From NCBI RefSeq assembly GCF_900109465.1, contig NZ_FOAZ01000021.1:1-64000 (forward strand): a DNA stretch of 64,000 bases, written 5' to 3'. Below are positions 32,966 through 41,285 of the stretch, piece by piece. Every line of letters starts with the position of its first letter. Position 1 is the stretch's first letter. The notes beneath the pieces were generated by a model. The model searched no databases. It had not been told where the DNA came from and was given only the letters and a program-made list of their open reading frames with translations. The position numbers and the translations under genes were made by a program. The DNA comes from Streptacidiphilus jiangxiensis. GTDB taxonomy: Bacteria; Actinomycetota; Actinomycetes; Streptomycetales; Streptomycetaceae.

Positions 32966-34612
32966 TCAGCCGGGACTCACGACCGCCTCCAGACGCGGGA
33001 CCGCGTCGAGCAGCGCGCGGGTGTACTCGTGCCGGGGCCGCGTCAGCTCCGCCGCGGCCAGGGTCTCGACGACCTCGCCGCCGCGCATCACCGCCACGCG
33101 GTCGCTGACCGAGCGGACCACGGCCAGGTCGTGGGCGATGAAGACGAGCGTCAGCTCGAACTCCTCCCGCAGCTCCCGCAGCAGCGCGACGACCTGGGCC
33201 TGGGTGGTGACGTCGAGCGCCGAGACCGGCTCGTCGCAGACGATCAGCTTGGGGCGCAGGATCAGCGCGCGGGCGATCGCTGCGCGCTGGCGCTGGCCGC
33301 CGGAGAGCTGGTGGGGGTAGCGGTCCGCGTGCTCGGCGCTCAGGCCGACGCGTTCCAGCAGGCCGACGGCCTCGGCGCGCAGCGCGGCCTCGTCGTGGCC
33401 GCCCTGCACCCGCAGCGGCTCGGCGACGGAGTCGCCGATCAGGCGGCGGGGGTTGAGCGAGGAGGTCGGGTCCTGGAAGACCATCTGCAGCTCGTGCCGG
33501 CGGCGCCGCAACTCACGCCCGCGCCAGGCGGCGAGGTCCGCGCCCTCGAACCGGACGGCACCGGCAGTGGGATCCTGCAGGCGCACGAGCGTGCGACCGA
33601 GCGTCGACTTGCCGGAACCGGACTCGCCGACGATCCCCAGCGTCTCGCCCCGACGCACCGTCAGATCGACGCCGCGCAGGGCCCGCACGGAGCCGAAGTC
33701 GACCCGCAGGCCCTCGACGGAGACGAGCACGTCGTCGGCGGCGGGCGCCTTTCGTTCGGGCAGCGGCGCGTCGAGGCGCGGGACCGCCTCCAACAGCTGC
33801 CGGGTGTAGGGGTGTTCGGGTGCGCCGAGCAGGCGCCCCGTGGCGCCGCGCTCGACGGGCCGGCCCTGCCGCAGCACGACGACCTCGTCGGCCAATCCGC
33901 CGACCACACCCACGTCGTGGCTGACCAGCACCAGCGCCATGCCCGTCTCCGCGCGCAACTCGTCCAGCAGGCGCAGGATCTGCGCCTGGACGGTGACGTC
34001 GAGCGCGGTCGTCGGCTCGTCCGCGACCAGGACGCGGGGCCGCAGCGCCAGCGCCATCGCGATCAGCACGCGCTGGCGCATGCCCCCGGAGAACTGGTGC
34101 GGGTAGTCGCGAGCCCGCTTCGGGTCGATGCCGACCCGCTCCAGCACCTCCGCAGTGCGCTGCCTCGCCTCGGGGCGCGAGGCGCCGGTGTGCAGCCGGT
34201 AGGCGGTGGCGATCTGGGTGCCGATCCGGCGGTACGGATCGAGGCTGGTCAGCGGCTCCTGGAAGACCATGGCGAGTTCCGGGCCGCGCGCGGTGCGCAG
34301 CTCGGCGTCGCTCGCCGCGTTGACGTCCAGGACCGGGCGGTCCGGGCGGTGCAGCAGGATCTCGCCGGTGACGGTCGTGGCCGTGCGGCGGTGCAGACCG
34401 AGCAGCGCGAGCGCGGCCGCCGACTTCCCGGAGCCCGACTCGCCGACCAGGCCCAGCACCTGCCCGGGCGCCAGGTCGAAGGAGAGCCCGTCGAGCGCGG
34501 TGACCGGTCCGGGGTGGACCACGCGGAGGTCCCGAACCTGTAGGACGGGGGAGACCTGGACAGCGGGGGAGACCGGCAGATCGGGGGAGACCTGCAGAAC
34601 GGGGTCGGTCAT
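32966..34612 (-). CDS. peptide-type ABC transporter, fused double ATPase
   Basis: A 548-residue protein with two complete ATPases of the DppD/DppF (OppD/OppF) type in one chain. Domain 1 (about 20-270) has Walker [16 protein letters not shown], signature [11 protein letters not shown] and Walker [13 protein letters not shown]; domain 2 (about 295-530) has [27 protein letters not shown] and [12 protein letters not shown]. It energises uptake of the substrate handled by the binding protein at 36.7 kb. The N-terminus has a threefold QVSP repeat from a GGGGGAGACC-type DNA repeat. It is the last gene of the operon, 2 bases after the first permease. Confidence 0.93.
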   Translation of the reverse strand: MTDPVLQVSPDLPVSPAVQVSPVLQVRDLRVVHPGPVTALDGLSFDLAPGQVLGLVGESGSGKSAAALALLGLHRRTATTVTGEILLHRPDRPVLDVNAASDAELRTARGPELAMVFQEPLTSLDPYRRIGTQIATAYRLHTGASRPEARQRTAEVLERVGIDPKRARDYPHQFSGGMRQRVLIAMALALRPRVLVADEPTTALDVTVQAQILRLLDELRAETGMALVLVSHDVGVVGGLADEVVVLRQGRPVERGATGRLLGAPEHPYTRQLLEAVPRLDAPLPERKAPAADDVLVSVEGLRVDFGSVRALRGVDLTVRRGETLGIVGESGSGKSTLGRTLVRLQDPTAGAVRFEGADLAAWRGRELRRRRHELQMVFQDPTSSLNPRRLIGDSVAEPLRVQGGHDEAALRAEAVGLLERVGLSAEHADRYPHQLSGGQRQRAAIARALILRPKLIVCDEPVSALDVTTQAQVVALLRELREEFELTLVFIAHDLAVVRSVSDRVAVMRGGEVVETLAAAELTRPRHEYTRALLDAVPRLEAVVSPG

Positions 34613-34614
34613 GG

Positions 34615-35601
34615 TCAGATCCTGACTCGGGGGTCGAGCGCCGCGTGCAGCAGGTCGGCGGCGGTGTTGGCGACGACGATCAGTGCGCCGGCCAGCAGGG
34701 TGATCCCGCAGACCACCGGCAGGTCGACGGTGCTCGCCGACTCCACGGCCAGCTTGCCGAGGCCGGGCAGGCCGAACATGGTCTCGGTGAACACGGCCCC
34801 GGCCAGCACCATGCCGATGTCCATGGCGGCCACCGTCACCACCGTCGGCAGTGCGCCGCGCACGGCGTGGCGCAGCACGATGCGGCGCTCGGGGTAGCCG
34901 TAGGCGCGCAGGGTGCGGATGTGGTCCTGGTTGAGCGTCTCCAGCACGCCGGCCCGGGTGAGCCGGGTGTAGCCGGCCGCGCTGACCAGGGCGATGGCCA
35001 GCCACGGCAGCAGCAGGTTCTGCGCCCACTGCGCCGGATCGTCGGTCAGCGGCACGTAGTTCGGGAACGGCAGTACCTGCAGCCAGACGCAGGCGCCCAT
35101 GAGCAGCAGCAGCGCCATGACGAACACCGGGGTCGATCCCAGGGTCAGCACCACGGTGTTGGTCACCCGGTCGCGCCAGCGGCCGGGCCGCAACGCGGCG
35201 AACAGGCCGGTGCCGACGCCGATGAGCAGCCACAGCGCGGCCGAGCCCAGCGCGAGCGACACGTCGACGGGCAGGCGTTCGACGAGCATCTGGGTGACGG
35301 GCTCGTTGCTCTGGTACGAGTAGCCGAGGCAGGGCGCGGAGCACCAGACGGTGCTCGGACCGGTGCTGAAGCCGTGGCCCAGGACGAGCGTGGTCAGGAA
35401 CGTCCAGAACTGCCGCGCGAGCGGCTGGTCGGTGCCGAGCGCGTGCCGCACCTGGGCGAGCTGGTCCGAGGTGCAGCTCTTGCCGCAGGCGAGCTGTGCC
35501 GGGTCGCCGGGCATGGCGTAGAAGAGCAGGTAGGTGAGGGCCGCGAGGGCCAGCAGCACGGCGGCCGCGCCGAGCAGGCGGCGGAGCAGGAAGCGGATCA
35601 T
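34615..35601 (-). CDS. peptide-type ABC transporter permease (DppB-like)
   Basis: A 328-residue permease with six hydrophobic helices and the EAA-type loop RAYGYPERRIVLRHAVRGALPTV. The N-terminal FLLRRLLGAAAVLLALAALTYLLFYAMPGDPA is the DppB/OppB start. An inserted periplasmic loop carries four Cys (ACGKSCT, VWCSAPCLG), unusual for the family and perhaps disulfide-bonded. ATG 35601 overlaps the DppC-like stop by 4 bases. Confidence 0.93.
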   Translation of the reverse strand: MIRFLLRRLLGAAAVLLALAALTYLLFYAMPGDPAQLACGKSCTSDQLAQVRHALGTDQPLARQFWTFLTTLVLGHGFSTGPSTVWCSAPCLGYSYQSNEPVTQMLVERLPVDVSLALGSAALWLLIGVGTGLFAALRPGRWRDRVTNTVVLTLGSTPVFVMALLLLMGACVWLQVLPFPNYVPLTDDPAQWAQNLLLPWLAIALVSAAGYTRLTRAGVLETLNQDHIRTLRAYGYPERRIVLRHAVRGALPTVVTVAAMDIGMVLAGAVFTETMFGLPGLGKLAVESASTVDLPVVCGITLLAGALIVVANTAADLLHAALDPRVRI

Positions 35602-36734
35602 CGGGCCTCGCCCTTCTGGCTCGGGACGGCGGTGGCGACTGCGGGGTGGCCGGCCTCGGGCGCGGTGGTCGTCGCGCCGACCGGCCGGGCCGGGGCCTGC
35701 GCGGCCCCCGCGGCCTTCGCCGCCTTGCGGCGGATGCGGATGCGGCGTGTACGGGTCGGGACCGGGGCCTTGGGGTCGAACGCCACGCGCAGCGCCTCGC
35801 CGAGGCCGGCGAAGGTGAGCACGCAGACGAGCAGGGTGAGCGCCGGGACCAGCACGTACGTCGGGTCGACCTGGAACCAGGTGGTCGCGGTCGACAGCAT
35901 CTGCCCCCATGAGGACGTGGGCGGCCGGACGCCGAGGCCCAGGAAGGACAGGCCCGCCTCGGCCACCATGTTCTGCGGCAGCACGATCGCCGTGTAGGTG
36001 GCCACCGGAGCCACGAGGCCCGGCAGGATCTCGCGACGCGCGATGCGCCAGGTGCTCGCGCCGGTCAGCACCGCGGCGGCGACGTACTCGCGTTCGCGCA
36101 GCACCCGCGTCTCGGCCCGGACGATCCGGGCGATCGGGGCCCAGCCCAGGCCGCTGAGGATCAGTCCGAGCAGCAGCGGCCGCGGGAAGGATGGCGGGAC
36201 CACCGCCAGCAGCGCGATGGAGAAGAAGAACGTGGGCAGCGCCAGCGCCAGGTCGGTGACCCGGCTGAGCAGCGCATCGGCCCAGCGTCCGCCCCGCCCT
36301 CGGTTGGCCAGCCCGGCGGCCAGGCCGACGAGCAGGCCCAGCAGCAGCTGGCCCAGCGTCGCGCCCACGGCCACGCCGAGGGAGACCCGGGCGCCGTAGA
36401 CGAGGCGGGCGAACAGGTCGCGGCCGGTGGTGGGTTCGACGCCGAGCCAGTGCTGGGCACCGATCCCGCCGAAGGCGCCGTTCGGGCTGCCGCCGGAGGC
36501 CGAGTTGAGCAGGGTGTCGTGGAAGCTGTTCGGGTCCTGGCCCTCCAGCGCGGCGAGCCAGGGTGCGGTCAGGGCGACGAGGACGAGCAGGCCGACCGCG
36601 ACCAGGGCGGCCCGCCCGCTGCGCAGGGCCCACAGGCGGGCCCACACCGCGGCCGGCCCGCCGGCCGGCCGCTGCCCTGCGGGCGCGGCGACCGACTCGG
36701 CGGGGGTACCGGTTCGAGTGTCGGTGAGAGTCAC
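35598..36734 (-). CDS. peptide-type ABC transporter permease (DppC-like)
   Basis: A 378-residue inner-membrane permease with six helices; DppC features are the HWLGVEPTTGRDLFARLVYGARVSLGVAVGA segment and the EAA loop AAVLTGASTWRIARREILPGLVAPV. A 60-residue Arg/Ala-rich tail follows the last helix and is not part of the family core. GTG 36734 overlaps the binding-protein stop by 4 bases (GTGA) and couples translation. Confidence 0.93.
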   Translation of the reverse strand: MTLTDTRTGTPAESVAAPAGQRPAGGPAAVWARLWALRSGRAALVAVGLLVLVALTAPWLAALEGQDPNSFHDTLLNSASGGSPNGAFGGIGAQHWLGVEPTTGRDLFARLVYGARVSLGVAVGATLGQLLLGLLVGLAAGLANRGRGGRWADALLSRVTDLALALPTFFFSIALLAVVPPSFPRPLLLGLILSGLGWAPIARIVRAETRVLREREYVAAAVLTGASTWRIARREILPGLVAPVATYTAIVLPQNMVAEAGLSFLGLGVRPPTSSWGQMLSTATTWFQVDPTYVLVPALTLLVCVLTFAGLGEALRVAFDPKAPVPTRTRRIRIRRKAAKAAGAAQAPARPVGATTTAPEAGHPAVATAVPSQKGEAR

Positions 36735-38449
36735 TTGACCGACACCGTGGCAATGTCGTACCAGCCGCGCCACTGGTCCAGGTAGGCGTTCTTGACGTGC
36801 GAGCCGGTAAGGACGCTGGTGGCCTCCTCGTAGAGCGGCACGGTCAGGGCCAGCTTGCCCAGCTGCGCGTCCAGCGCGGCCCACTGCTTCTGCGCGGCGG
36901 CGTAGTCGGTGATCTGGTTGATCTTGTCGATCTGCGCGTTGACGGCGGGGTCGTTGTACTGGGCCAGGTTGAAGTTGCCGCCGCCGGTGACGATCTGACG
37001 GCCGTCGAAGATCGGCGTCAGGAACGGGCCGCCGCTCGGCCAGTCGGCGCCCCAGCTGGTCAGCGTCAGCGCGGGCTGCGTGGCCGGGGTGTTGACCGTG
37101 CCGGAGAAGTCGGCGTCGCTGAGCGGCTGGAGCTGCAGGGTGATGCCTGCCTTGGCGAAGGCCTGCTGCAGCGCGGTCGCGGCGGGCGCGCCGGTGCTCG
37201 TGTCGTCGGTGTCGTAGGCGAGCGGTACGGTGATGCCGTTCGGGTGTCCGGCCTGGGCCAGCAGCTGCTTGGCCTTCTCCGGGTTCCCGGTCGCGCCCGC
37301 GGGGAAGTCGTCGTAGTCCTGGTGAGCCGCCGTCAGGCTCTCGGGGGTGAACGTGGTGCTGGGCACCGCCAGCTGGGTGCCGCCCTCGGCGTTGACGAGT
37401 GCGGTGCGGTCGACGGCGTAGGAGAGCGCCTCGCGCACCAGCTGGTTGTCGAACGGAGCCTTCTTGAGGTTGAAGGCCAGGTAGTAGATCTGCGGGAACT
37501 TGCCGGTCACCACGCGCTTCTTGAGCGCCGGGTCGGCCGAGACCCGGGCCAGGGTGGGCGCGTCGAGCGAGGTGTCGGTGGTGATGGCGTTGGCGTCCTG
37601 GCCCACCGAGGAGCTCAGGCGCTGGTTGATGACGGCGGGGGAGAGGCCGAGCGAGACGTCGATCCGGTCCGGGCAGGCCAGGCGCTGCTGGTCGGTGCTG
37701 CGCGACCAGTAGGGGTTGCGGACGAGGTCGAGCTCACGGCCCTTGGTGAAGCCGGCGATGGTGTACGGGCCGGAGGAGACGGGGTCGGCGTTGTACTCCT
37801 TGCCGGTGTCCTTCGCCTTGGGCACGGGTGCGAACTGCGTCTCGGCCGCCAGGTAGGGGAAGTCGCCCTCGCTCTTGCGCAGGTGGAAGACGATGGTGCT
37901 CGCGTCGGGCGTGGCGATCGAGGCGAGGTCGGTGTTGCCGCTGCCGTAGGGGCCCTGGTAGTCGGCGCCGCCGACGAGCCAGTCGCGCAGGTAGGGCGGC
38001 CCGCCCGCGAGCTGCGGCGAGAAGGAGCGCTCGACGCCGTACTTGACGTCGGCGGAGGTGATCGGGGTGCCGTCGGCGAACTTCAGCCCCGCCTTGAGGT
38101 GGTAGGTCCAGACGGTGGCGTTCTCGCTCGGCTTGCCGGTGTCGGTGGCCAGGTCCGGTACGACCTTGGTGCCGTCGACGCCGGGCACGCTCTGGCGGGT
38201 CGTCAGGGTGCGGAAGAGCAGGCGCGGGATCGCGCCGCCCCCGGAGGTGTAGAGGACGGCCGGATCGAAGCCCTTGGAGTTCTTGGCGCTGTCGAGCACG
38301 CGGAGCGTGCCGCCCTGGCAGTTCGCGGCCGAGAACGCGTCCGAGGAGCCACCGGCCGAGGAACCGGAGCCGGCGCCGCAGGCGGCGAGCGAGCCGGTCA
38401 GGGCGACGGAGGCAGCAGTGAATAGCGCTATTCGGGCAGGGCGAAGCAT
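36731..38449 (-). CDS. peptide-type ABC transporter substrate-binding lipoprotein
   Basis: A 572-residue SBP_bac_5 family protein. The signal peptide ends in LAAC (Cys24), so it is lipid-anchored on the outer face. Family marks are LKFADGTPITSADVKYGVERSF and REALSYAVDRTALVNAEGG. It captures oligopeptides, nickel, glutathione or other small cargo; the ligand cannot be told from sequence. It is the first gene of the operon; the 160 bases before it separate it from a 34-codon leader ORF with a hairpin after its stop. Confidence 0.93.
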   Translation of the reverse strand: MLRPARIALFTAASVALTGSLAACGAGSGSSAGGSSDAFSAANCQGGTLRVLDSAKNSKGFDPAVLYTSGGGAIPRLLFRTLTTRQSVPGVDGTKVVPDLATDTGKPSENATVWTYHLKAGLKFADGTPITSADVKYGVERSFSPQLAGGPPYLRDWLVGGADYQGPYGSGNTDLASIATPDASTIVFHLRKSEGDFPYLAAETQFAPVPKAKDTGKEYNADPVSSGPYTIAGFTKGRELDLVRNPYWSRSTDQQRLACPDRIDVSLGLSPAVINQRLSSSVGQDANAITTDTSLDAPTLARVSADPALKKRVVTGKFPQIYYLAFNLKKAPFDNQLVREALSYAVDRTALVNAEGGTQLAVPSTTFTPESLTAAHQDYDDFPAGATGNPEKAKQLLAQAGHPNGITVPLAYDTDDTSTGAPAATALQQAFAKAGITLQLQPLSDADFSGTVNTPATQPALTLTSWGADWPSGGPFLTPIFDGRQIVTGGGNFNLAQYNDPAVNAQIDKINQITDYAAAQKQWAALDAQLGKLALTVPLYEEATSVLTGSHVKNAYLDQWRGWYDIATVSVK

Positions 38450-38609
38450 CGTGATGTCCTCGATCGGGCGTCGGGCCCGGGCAGGGGGAGACCGCGCGGC
38501 GGAGCGCGCACGCGGCGAGGCGCGGCGGCAGGGCCGGGCCTTGAAGGGAGAAGTCCCGGACAGAAAGGGGTCGGGACGAAAGACAGCGGGCGGCGGAGCC
38601 GCCGAAGCA

Positions 38610-38714
38610 TCAGCGGCGACAGAAGTTGTCGCACAGGCTGTGGGCGCACATCGCCAACAGCGCGACCCGGTAGGCCGGCTGGGACGAGGAGATGTGGTGC
38701 GCGTGCATGGTCAT
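38610..38714 (-). CDS. 34-residue Cys-containing leader peptide ORF upstream of ABC operon
   Basis: On the minus strand an ATG at 38714 opens MTMHAHHISSSQPAYRVALL followed by AMCAHSLCDNFCRR and TGA. It has three Cys in the last 12 residues and a His-rich start. A 6-bp perfect hairpin CGGCGG-AG-CCGCCG lies at 38591-38604, only six bases beyond the stop, and the binding-protein gene starts 160 bases downstream. The layout is that of transcription attenuation by ribosome stalling; in actinobacteria, Cys-containing leader peptides precede sulfur-compound transporters. A second ATG at 38708 is in frame. Function inferred from position only. Confidence 0.55.
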   Translation of the reverse strand: MTMHAHHISSSQPAYRVALLAMCAHSLCDNFCRR

Positions 38715-38820
38715 GGACTGTATGTGGGCTGAATAAGGCCAGTCAAAACGACGCCCCGTCTGGTCTCACTCCGTGGACTCCGTTTTGGACACGAGTGCGG
38801 TTCTCGGGCCCGGACGCCCG

Positions 38821-39516
38821 TCAGGAGCGGTGGCCGCGCAGGCGGGCCCAGCCGTCGCGGACGAAGGCGATCGGGTCCCAGGAGCCCGGGCGGCCGCGGG
38901 TCAGCGGGTAGCAGGCGAGGCCGAGGAGGACGGCGGTGAAGTGCCCGATGCTGGTGAAGTCCCGGCTCTGCACGACGCCGAGCCCGTAGAAGAAGAGCAG
39001 CCCGACGAGGTAGACGTAGCGCCAGGGCTTCGCGATCAGGTAGACGAGCACCGCCTCGATCCCGGCGAGGGCGTAGCTGACGCCGTAGTCGAGGGTGAAG
39101 CGTGCCCTCTCCGGCGCCATGCCGTGCTGGATCGCCCAGTACAGGACGCCCTCGCTGATGTAGGTGGCGCCGACGTGGGCGATCAGCAGCGCGGCCAGCC
39201 AGCGCCAGGTGCCGAGCCAGCGTTCGGCCGGTACGTGGAAGATGTTGTAGAGCACGAAGTAGAACCACCAGCCGCCGCCCGCGATGTAGAACCCGCTGGT
39301 GATCAGCACCCGGATGGGCTGCTGGGAGAGGTAGTGCAGGTTCGTCGAGTGGCGCTCCAGGATCCGGTCGGCGGTGTGCGGGTCCACGTGGCGGATCACC
39401 ACCGTGGTGACGAAGAGGATCGCCAGCCAGATGTAGGTGCCGGGGGCCTTGCGGATGTAGGCCCACACGGCCCGCCCCACACGGCCGACCCGGGACTCCG
39501 TCGCGACGAGTTCCAT
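38821..39516 (-). CDS. rhomboid-like integral membrane protein
   Basis: A 231-residue protein with six hydrophobic helices, of the Rhomboid_2-like actinobacterial family. The possible catalytic Ser is in LDYGVSYALAGIEAV and the His in TSIGHFTAVLLGL, at the places of rhomboid helices 4 and 6; the usual GxSG is changed to GVSY, so activity is uncertain. It would cleave membrane proteins within the bilayer if active. ATG 39516 is the first good start. It sits about 100 bases beyond the leader ORF of the ABC operon but on its own. Confidence 0.78.
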   Translation of the reverse strand: MELVATESRVGRVGRAVWAYIRKAPGTYIWLAILFVTTVVIRHVDPHTADRILERHSTNLHYLSQQPIRVLITSGFYIAGGGWWFYFVLYNIFHVPAERWLGTWRWLAALLIAHVGATYISEGVLYWAIQHGMAPERARFTLDYGVSYALAGIEAVLVYLIAKPWRYVYLVGLLFFYGLGVVQSRDFTSIGHFTAVLLGLACYPLTRGRPGSWDPIAFVRDGWARLRGHRS

Positions 39517-39729
39517 GATCCCTTGTAACCCGGTCGGCGGACGGCGGCAACCGCAGGCGGCGCAGCGAGCCGGCGGTTGTCCCGCGCGGCGCCGGGGGGC
39601 CGAGCGGGCGGGGACACGGCGTGCGGGGGTCCCCGGGAGGAACGGAGGCGCGGCGTAGGATGGTTCGGAAGCGACCCAAGGTGGGCGTGGCACTAGCGCC
39701 GCCGCTGATCCGGGAGGCGAGGCGCACCG

Positions 39730-40788
39730 ATGCCTGGAGACATTCCGGTCCATCCGGACCCCGACGTCTCGCCGCCGAGCGAGCCCGCGCCCAGGCCGGG
39801 CCCCCCGCGACCGGTCCCGCCCGCACCCACGCCGCCCGGCCCACCGGGCCGTCCCGAGCCGCTGCGTCCGCCGGACCCGGTGCGGCCGCCCGAGCCCGCC
39901 GAGCCGAGCGAACCCGGTGACCCGGGTGGCCCCGGAGAGCCGGGCGAGCCGGGAGAGCCGGGGGACCCCGAGGCGGCCCGGCCCCGGGTGCGCGGTGCGC
40001 GGGTGCGCGGGGTGAACGGCGCGCCGTCGTGGGTCAGCCTGATCGTGCGGGACCTCGCCGAGGCCGAGCGGTTCTACCACGGGCTGCTGGGCTGGGAGTT
40101 CGAGCAGGGCCCCGAGCTCCTCGGTCCGTTCGTCTACGTCGTCGTCGACGGCCGTAGGGTCGCCGGTATCAGCGAGGCCGGCGGGCTGGGCTTCGGCACC
40201 GGCTGGACCACCTTCTTCGGGGTCGGCGACGCCCACGAGAGCGCCCGGCGGATCGCGGACCGGGGCGGCACGATCGGGGTCGGTCCCGTGGCCATCGACG
40301 CCGGGCGCATCGTCGTCGCCAGGGACCCGGACGGTGCGAGCTTCGGTCTGTGGCAGGGCCCGGAGGAGCTGCCCGAGGCGTCGACCGCGCTGGCCGGCGT
40401 CCCCGCCTGGATCGAGCTGCGCACCGGCGACCCCTTCAAGTCCGCCCTCTTCTACGGCGAGGTCCTGGACTGGGACCCGGAGCTGTCCGACCGCACCGAG
40501 GTCGTCTGGGAGAACGAGCGCGTCGTCCTGCGCATCGACGACCGCAGCGTCGCGGCCATCGGCGGCCCCGAGCCGGTGACCGACGTGAGCACCCCGCCCG
40601 CCGCACCGGCCTGGCGCGTCTTCTTCGCCACCGCCGATCTGCCCCGCGCGCTGGCCCGCGCCGTGGAGCTCGGTGGCACGGTCGTCTCCGGACCCACCCC
40701 CACCCCCTACGGTCCCGTCGCGCAGCTCCAGGACCCGGTCGGCGCGCGCCTGTGCCTGATCCAGCCGCCGACGCCCAACGGCCCGTGA
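39730..40788 (+). CDS. double VOC (glyoxalase-fold) protein with Pro/Gly-rich collagen-like N-terminus
   Basis: A 352-residue protein. Residues 1-95 are a disordered Pro-rich tail ending in GDPGGPGEPGEPGEPGD, a collagen-like Gly-x-Pro run. Two VOC domains follow: residues about 97-215 (WVSLIVRDLAEAERFYHGLLGWEFE, ARDPDGASFGLWQ) and 225-350 (WIELRTGDPFKSALFYGEVLDWD, LQDPVGARLCLIQ). The tandem layout resembles hydroxylase-like VOC proteins of streptomycetes such as those with the AspRD pattern. Metal ligands are not obvious. GGAGG-like DNA lies before ATG 39730. It overlaps the next gene by 4 bases (GTGA). Confidence 0.85.
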   Translation: MPGDIPVHPDPDVSPPSEPAPRPGPPRPVPPAPTPPGPPGRPEPLRPPDPVRPPEPAEPSEPGDPGGPGEPGEPGEPGDPEAARPRVRGARVRGVNGAPSWVSLIVRDLAEAERFYHGLLGWEFEQGPELLGPFVYVVVDGRRVAGISEAGGLGFGTGWTTFFGVGDAHESARRIADRGGTIGVGPVAIDAGRIVVARDPDGASFGLWQGPEELPEASTALAGVPAWIELRTGDPFKSALFYGEVLDWDPELSDRTEVVWENERVVLRIDDRSVAAIGGPEPVTDVSTPPAAPAWRVFFATADLPRALARAVELGGTVVSGPTPTPYGPVAQLQDPVGARLCLIQPPTPNGP

Positions 40789-41285
40789 GCGACATCCCCT
40801 GCGTCCCCTATGTCGCGGTGATCGGCCCTGGTGAGGCGACCCCTGCGGAGTGCGACACGGCCGGGGAGGTCGGCCGCCGTCTCGCCGAGGCGGGCGCGGT
40901 GCTCGTCTGCGGCGGTCTCGGCGGCGTCATGGAGGCCGCCGCGCGCGGCGCGAGCGCGGCCGGTGGCACGACCGTCGGCCTGCTCCCCGGCCGCGACCGC
41001 TCGGCCGGCAACCCCCACCTCACCGTCTGCCTGCCCACCGGTCTCGGCGAGCTCCGCAACGGCCTGGTCGTCGGCACGGCCGACGCCGTGATCGCCGTCG
41101 GTGGCAGCTGGGGCACGATGAGCGAGATCGCGCTGGCCCTGCGCACCGGCAAACCCGTCGTCGCCCTCGCCGGCTGGGACCTGCGCCCGCCCAGCGGTGA
41201 CGCCCCCGGCCCGCGCCCGGCGGCCACGCCCGAGGAAGCGGTGGCGCTGGCGGTCGGCCGTCCCCCTCAGTTGGAAAAGTCCTGA
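40785..41285 (+). CDS. TIGR00725/LOG-like Rossmann protein
   Basis: A 166-residue protein of the lysine-decarboxylase-like fold. Motifs are VAVIGPGEATPAE, VLVCGGLGGVMEAAARGASAAGGTTVGLLPG and VIAVGGSWGTMSEIALAL, where the LOG family has PGGxGTxxE; the change to GGSWGTMSE is typical of TIGR00725. LOG relatives release cytokinin bases from nucleotides, but this branch is uncharacterised. GTG start overlaps the VOC stop (GTGA), so they are translated together. The 3' end overlaps the convergent sigma-CAP gene by 19 bases. Confidence 0.85.
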   Translation: MSDIPCVPYVAVIGPGEATPAECDTAGEVGRRLAEAGAVLVCGGLGGVMEAAARGASAAGGTTVGLLPGRDRSAGNPHLTVCLPTGLGELRNGLVVGTADAVIAVGGSWGTMSEIALALRTGKPVVALAGWDLRPPSGDAPGPRPAATPEEAVALAVGRPPQLEKS

